DNA from: UBA1479 sp963972065
GTDB taxonomy: Bacteria > Pseudomonadota > Alphaproteobacteria > Rhodospirillales > Casp-alpha2
Direction: 5' to 3'
NCBI GenBank assembly: GCA_963972065.1
Contig: CAXAVJ010000008.1
Location: 1-64,000, forward strand
Length of the DNA stretch: 64,000 bases
A model generated the notes under the pieces. That model saw only the letters and a program-made list of their open reading frames with translations. It was not told the origin of the DNA and made no database searches. Every line of letters starts with the position of its first letter. Within the stretch, counting starts at the first letter, position 1. Positions 60,622-64,000 of the stretch are shown in pieces. The position numbers were made by a program, and so were the translations under genes.

Positions 60622-60771
60622 CTAGTGGTAATCGGTTATCTCGACGTTATGGACATGGCCACCGCGCCAGATAAAGCAGACACGGTATTGATCGTTGATC
60701 CGAATGCTGTACTGGCCGGCCCGGTCGCCCTTGAGCTTTTCCAGATGATTGCCAGGCGGCCCGGCAGGGAC
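60622..60771 (-). pseudogene. higB: 5'-truncated HigB toxin remnant
   Basis: The 49 codons after the def stop, in the def frame, read PPGNHLEKLKGDRAGQYS, then IRINDQYRVCFIWRGGH and a DYH end. This is the C-terminal half of HigB/RelE-type toxins. The N-terminal about 45 residues, and any start codon, are missing: no ATG, GTG or TTG in frame precedes the homologous part, and the def stop directly abuts it. A deletion appears to have joined def to the toxin tail. Confidence 0.8.
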
Positions 60772-61299
60772 TCAGGCCGTGGCCTCTTCCGCCTGCTGCT
60801 TTTTCAGCTTCTGCAGCTTCTTGATGATCATGTTGCGCTTCAGGGACGAGATATGGTCGACGAACAGCACCCCGTCCAGGTGATCGATCTCGTGCTGGAT
60901 GCAGGTCGCCAGGATGTCGTCGGCGTCGATGGTGCGGATTTCGTTCTCGCGGTCGAGATAACGGACCTTGACCGCCTCGGGCCGCACCACTTCGGCGAAA
61001 TGCTCGGGCAGGGACAGGCAGCCTTCCTCGTAATGACGCTCTTCCTCGCTTTCCCAGATCACTTCCGGATTGGCCATCTGCAGGGGTTCGCGCACCCCGT
61101 CGTCGCGCGACACGTCGACCACGATGATGCGCTTGAGGATGCCGACCTGTGGGCCGGCCAAACCGATGCCGTTGGCGGCGTACATGGTGTCCAGCATGTC
61201 GTCCATGATCTTGCGCACCGCATCGTCGACTTTTTCGACGGATTCGGCCCGGCGCTTCAGGCGCGGGTCGGGGGCAACGATGATTTCAAGTACGGACAT
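60772..61299 (-). CDS. def: Peptide deformylase
   Basis: A protein of 175 residues with motif 1 GIGLAGPQVG (usually GIGLAAPQ), motif 2 EGCLSLP with the metal Cys, and motif 3 QHEIDHLDG with the two metal His and the catalytic Glu. It removes the formyl group from nascent proteins. The K/Q-rich C-terminal tail is usual. Its stop codon is immediately followed by the HigB remnant. Confidence 0.95.
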   Translation of the reverse strand: MSVLEIIVAPDPRLKRRAESVEKVDDAVRKIMDDMLDTMYAANGIGLAGPQVGILKRIIVVDVSRDDGVREPLQMANPEVIWESEEERHYEEGCLSLPEHFAEVVRPEAVKVRYLDRENEIRTIDADDILATCIQHEIDHLDGVLFVDHISSLKRNMIIKKLQKLKKQQAEEATA

Positions 61300-61346
61300 G
61301 ACGACAGTTTAACTCAAGCTTCTGGAACGGGGAATTCCCCCCAGAT

Positions 61347-62687
61347 ATGGCCTTGGGCGGTAATGGTCAAGACTTAGCGCCATTCACCTTTGCCCTGGCC
61401 GGCGATGCGGCTACTCTCGACCCCGCAATGATTTGGCAGAGCATCATCGGTCTGGCCGGCTTCGTCGCCTTGGCCTGGGGACTTGGGGGATTGTGGCACG
61501 GGGGGTTCAAACGGGCCTTTCCGCTGCGCATCGTCCTGGCCGGGCTGGCCCTGCAGGCGGCGATCGCCCTGGTGCTGCTTAATTTTCCGCCCGCCAAGGC
61601 CCTGTTCCTGGCCGCCAACCGGGCCGTTCTGGCGCTGCATGACGCGACCCTCGACGGCACCAAGGTGGTGTTCGGCTATGTCGGCGGCGGTGCCCTGCCG
61701 TTCACGGAAAGCTTCCCGGGCGCCAGCTTCATCCTGGCGTTCCAGGCCCTGCCCCTGGTGCTGGTCATCAGCGCGCTGTCGGCCCTGCTGTTCTATTGGC
61801 GGGTGCTGCCCGCCGTGGTGCGGGGCTTCGCCTGGGCGCTCAACCGCACCCTGGGGCTGAGCGGTGCCGCCGGGGTGGCGACGGCAGCCAACGTGTTCGT
61901 CGGCATGGTCGAGGCCCCCCTCTTGATCCGCCCCTATCTCAAGCGGCTGGCCCCGGCCGATCTGTTCCTGGTCATGACGGCCGGCATGGCGACCATCGCC
62001 GGCACGGTGCTGGTGCTTTACGCCACCATCCTGAAGGACGTGCTGCCCGACCCGGCAGGCCACCTGCTGACCGCATCGCTGATGAACGCCTGCGCCGCCG
62101 TAATCGTCGCCCGGCTGATGATGCCGGCCCCCGAGGGTGCCGCCGATACCGCCGCCCCCCTCGACCCCTCGCCCGACCACGGCGTGATGGAGGCGATCAC
62201 CCGGGGCACCGGCGAGGGCGTGCAGTTGCTGATCAACATCACCGCCATGATCATCGTGCTGGTGGCCCTGGTCAGTTTGGTCAATCTGGCGCTCGGCCTG
62301 ATTCCGGACGTCGGTGCCGCGCCGCTGACCCTGCAACGCCTGCTCGGCTGGGTCATGGCGCCGGTGGTCTGGCTGATGGGCGTGCCCTGGGCCGAGGCCC
62401 CCCAGGCGGGCGGCCTGATGGGCATCAAGACCGTGCTGAACGAATTCCTGGCCTATCTGGAGATGGCCAAGATGGGGCCGGAGGTGCTGTCCGACCGCAC
62501 GCGCATGATCATGGCCTACGCCATGTCCGGCTTCGCCAATTTCGGGTCCCTCGGCATCATGATCGGCGGGCTGGTCGCCATGGCGCCGGAGCGCCGGGCC
62601 GAGATCGTCGCCCTCGCCCCCATGACCATGGTGTCCGGCACCCTCGCGACCTGCCTGACCGGGGCGATGGCCGGGATTCTCGGTTAG
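61347..62687 (+). CDS. Concentrative nucleoside transporter (NupC/CNT family)
   Basis: 446 residues from ATG 61347, or 419 from ATG 61428, which better fits the family start (MIWQSIIGLAGFVAL). There are about ten helices. NVFVGMVEAPLLIRPYL and MTAGMATIAGTVLVLYA, and later KTVLNEFLAYLEM and SGFANFGSLGI, are CNT signatures. It imports nucleosides with a cation gradient. It is divergent from def and convergent with the DUF4139 gene. Confidence 0.88.
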   Translation: MALGGNGQDLAPFTFALAGDAATLDPAMIWQSIIGLAGFVALAWGLGGLWHGGFKRAFPLRIVLAGLALQAAIALVLLNFPPAKALFLAANRAVLALHDATLDGTKVVFGYVGGGALPFTESFPGASFILAFQALPLVLVISALSALLFYWRVLPAVVRGFAWALNRTLGLSGAAGVATAANVFVGMVEAPLLIRPYLKRLAPADLFLVMTAGMATIAGTVLVLYATILKDVLPDPAGHLLTASLMNACAAVIVARLMMPAPEGAADTAAPLDPSPDHGVMEAITRGTGEGVQLLINITAMIIVLVALVSLVNLALGLIPDVGAAPLTLQRLLGWVMAPVVWLMGVPWAEAPQAGGLMGIKTVLNEFLAYLEMAKMGPEVLSDRTRMIMAYAMSGFANFGSLGIMIGGLVAMAPERRAEIVALAPMTMVSGTLATCLTGAMAGILG

Positions 62688-62736
62688 CGCAAATCCCGAG
62701 CGGGCCGATCCCAGGCCCGCGACGACGCATTTGCGC
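62687..62736. terminator. Nested hairpin between the nucleoside transporter and DUF4139 genes
   Basis: GCGCAAAT (62687-62694) pairs with ATTTGCGC (62729-62736), and inside it GCGGGCC pairs with GGCCCGC. The nested structure fills the gap between the two convergent genes. Both arms are perfect, but there is no long T run, so a terminator role is likely rather than certain. Confidence 0.5.
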
Positions 62737-62745
62737 AAACAAAAT

Positions 62746-64000
62746 TCAGCGCAGCACCCGCACCTTATACGTCAGAACCAGTTCCCCCTTGCCCGGCACC
62801 TCGACCAGCCAGCGCGCCCGGTCGCCGGACCGTTCATGGACCAGGGAGTTTTCGGTGATGGCCCAATCGCCGGGCAGGACCTCGGCGATCCGCACCCGCG
62901 CGGGCTTGGCGCGGCCGTTGGCGACCGTGATCTTGAAGGCGGCCTCGACATTACGGCCCTGGGCGTCCAGGCGCTTGAAGGCCGTCTGTTCGCGCTTGAC
63001 CGTGACATCGAAGGCGCGGCCCAGGGTGACGATCACCCGGCCGCCGTCGGGCGTGTCGGAAATGCGGTCGGACCCGGCGAACAGGGGCTGGCCGTCGGAC
63101 GCGGTGCGGTAGGCGCGGACCACCCCGCCCGGCAGGGGCAGGCCGCCCGCGACCAGGGATTTGTTATCGAAGCTAAGCCGCACCTGGGGGTGGTCCGGGG
63201 CCTGATCGCCCGGGGCCGGGCCGAACACCTGAGGATGGCCCAGGCTCAGCAGCGTTTCCGACACCGGCACCTCGACCGGGCCGAGCAAGGCGACCTGCTT
63301 GCGCTCCCCGGCGGCCAGGGTCTGCGCACCCGGCAGGGTATAGACATGAACCGCCCCCTGGGCTTCCCGCACGGGCAGGGCCGCGTCGGCCGCCGCGCCG
63401 CGCGCTTCGGCCATCATCATCGTGCGGGGGGCCTTGGCCATGGGTTGGGTCCCCATCGCACGGTTGACCTCGCCCGCGACCAGGCGCAGACGGGCCGCGT
63501 CCATGGCCACGCCGGTATCGTTCTGCACCGACGCCCAACCGGTCAGGCTGACCCGCCCGCCGTCCGGCGCCACGACCGCCGTGTAATCCGTGGACCAGGA
63601 CAGGCCCTCGGTAAGGTAGGTCAGGGTCAGGCCGCGCGCCGCCGCGCCGGCAGTGATGCGGGCCGTCAGGACCGGCCGCGCCGACAGCCCGCCGATGTCG
63701 TCGGGGAACACCAGCCGGCCCGGCATGCCCGTCTCGATCCGCCCGCCCATGCGCAGCACGACGCCGTTCTGGACGGACAGCACGGTCGCCTTTTCGATCT
63801 TCTCCTCGCCCGTGGTCGGATGGACCTTGACCACACCGACCTCCTTACCGAGGAAGCGTTCGAGCAGCGCGCGCGGGGTCAAAAGGTTGCGCGACAGGGA
63901 CAGCGACTGCACCGTAACCTCGCCGCCGTCACCGGCGAGGCGCAGGCTTTCCGCCAGGGTGCGATGGCTGATGCCGTCGAGCACGAGATCGCGCGGCCCG
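62746..64000 (-). CDS. DUF4139 domain protein (5' end outside window)
   Basis: The last 417 codons of a gene that continues beyond base 64000. The pattern LTYLTEGLSWSTDYTAVVAPDGGRVSLTGWASVQNDTG, split over two segments, and the later VEVPVSETLLSLG, DNKSLVAGGLPLPGGVVRAY and KRLDAQGRNVEAAFKITVAN, match DUF4139 (family of mucoidy inhibitor-like proteins). The preceding LLERFLGKEVGVVKV belongs to the linked DUF4140-like half. It is probably a secreted or outer-membrane associated beta protein; the function is unknown. Confidence 0.78.
   Translation of the reverse strand, partial: GPRDLVLDGISHRTLAESLRLAGDGGEVTVQSLSLSRNLLTPRALLERFLGKEVGVVKVHPTTGEEKIEKATVLSVQNGVVLRMGGRIETGMPGRLVFPDDIGGLSARPVLTARITAGAAARGLTLTYLTEGLSWSTDYTAVVAPDGGRVSLTGWASVQNDTGVAMDAARLRLVAGEVNRAMGTQPMAKAPRTMMMAEARGAAADAALPVREAQGAVHVYTLPGAQTLAAGERKQVALLGPVEVPVSETLLSLGHPQVFGPAPGDQAPDHPQVRLSFDNKSLVAGGLPLPGGVVRAYRTASDGQPLFAGSDRISDTPDGGRVIVTLGRAFDVTVKREQTAFKRLDAQGRNVEAAFKITVANGRAKPARVRIAEVLPGDWAITENSLVHERSGDRARWLVEVPGKGELVLTYKVRVLR

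Noticed and set aside
60622..61299. def-higB fusion through stop readthrough
   Set aside because: The frames match, but the def tail ends at a usual length and nothing indicates recoding at the TGA; a deletion scar is simpler.
1..64000. CRISPR array, riboswitch, rRNA operon, insertion sequence or prophage
   Set aside because: No regularly spaced repeats, conserved riboswitch cores, rRNA stretches, transposase or phage structural genes were seen on either strand.

Overview
The window is 64 kb of GC-rich chromosome from an alphaproteobacterium, most likely a member of the Rhodospirillales or a close relative. The main evidence is the housekeeping gene order rpmH-rnpA-yidD-yidC-engB-argB followed by dapD-dapE, truA, fmt and def, which is typical of the class. 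DUF2336 and PAS_5 proteins and a 16-strand-type porin agree with this. No plasmid, prophage, insertion sequence, rRNA or CRISPR array is visible. Two tRNAs are present: tRNA-Val(CAC) and tRNA-Arg(ACG).

Left part (1-13.3 kb). The window opens with the end of a TonB-like gene. A divergent drug-efflux locus follows: an EmrB-type pump facing marR-emrA, with a palindromic operator between them. Next come a LysR regulator divergent from a secreted SGNH hydrolase, with a textbook T-N11-A box between them, and a clearly AT-richer ParB-like gene beside tRNA-Val that looks acquired. A TPR/2OG-oxygenase gene, gph and the glmU-glmS amino-sugar operon complete this part.

Middle part (13.4-34.9 kb). This is mixed accessory metabolism and envelope: a porin, glutathione reductase, a CaiB-type CoA transferase with an MFS carrier, a GT39/ArnT-like membrane enzyme with an ArnE-like small transporter, and a peroxiredoxin-like/2OG-oxygenase fusion without a peroxidatic cysteine. 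It also holds a coiled-coil lipoprotein, gpt, two tandem metallo-beta-lactamase-fold lactonases followed by an MFS exporter, dadA, an EF-hand/M23 protein, a PAS_5 protein, panB-panC, ggt and tam.

Right part (35-64 kb). An operon of a VTT membrane protein, a MerA-like flavoprotein and an orphan histidine kinase faces the rpmH...argB cluster. An amidase and a DUF2336 protein interrupt that cluster before the nucleotidase-dapD-dapE block. On the minus strand, truA is separated from fmt and def, its usual partners, by about 9.3 kb. The intervening segment carries an uncharacterised tandem paralog pair directly upstream of the cyanide-insensitive quinol oxidase genes cioAB, and a 35-codon CydX/DUF2474-like gene that appears to start with CTG. 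It also carries an LLM oxidoreductase, a cold-shock gene with a long leader, several small unknown genes, a GIY-YIG protein and a DsbA/FrnE-like protein. Between def and fmt sits a HigBA module whose toxin gene has lost its 5' part while the antitoxin is intact and overlaps fmt. The window ends with a concentrative nucleoside transporter and a truncated DUF4139 protein.

The best candidate for something undescribed is the paralog pair at 50263-52449 with its own AT-rich palindrome, placed as if co-transcribed with cioAB. All calls come from reading the sequence; no database search was possible.
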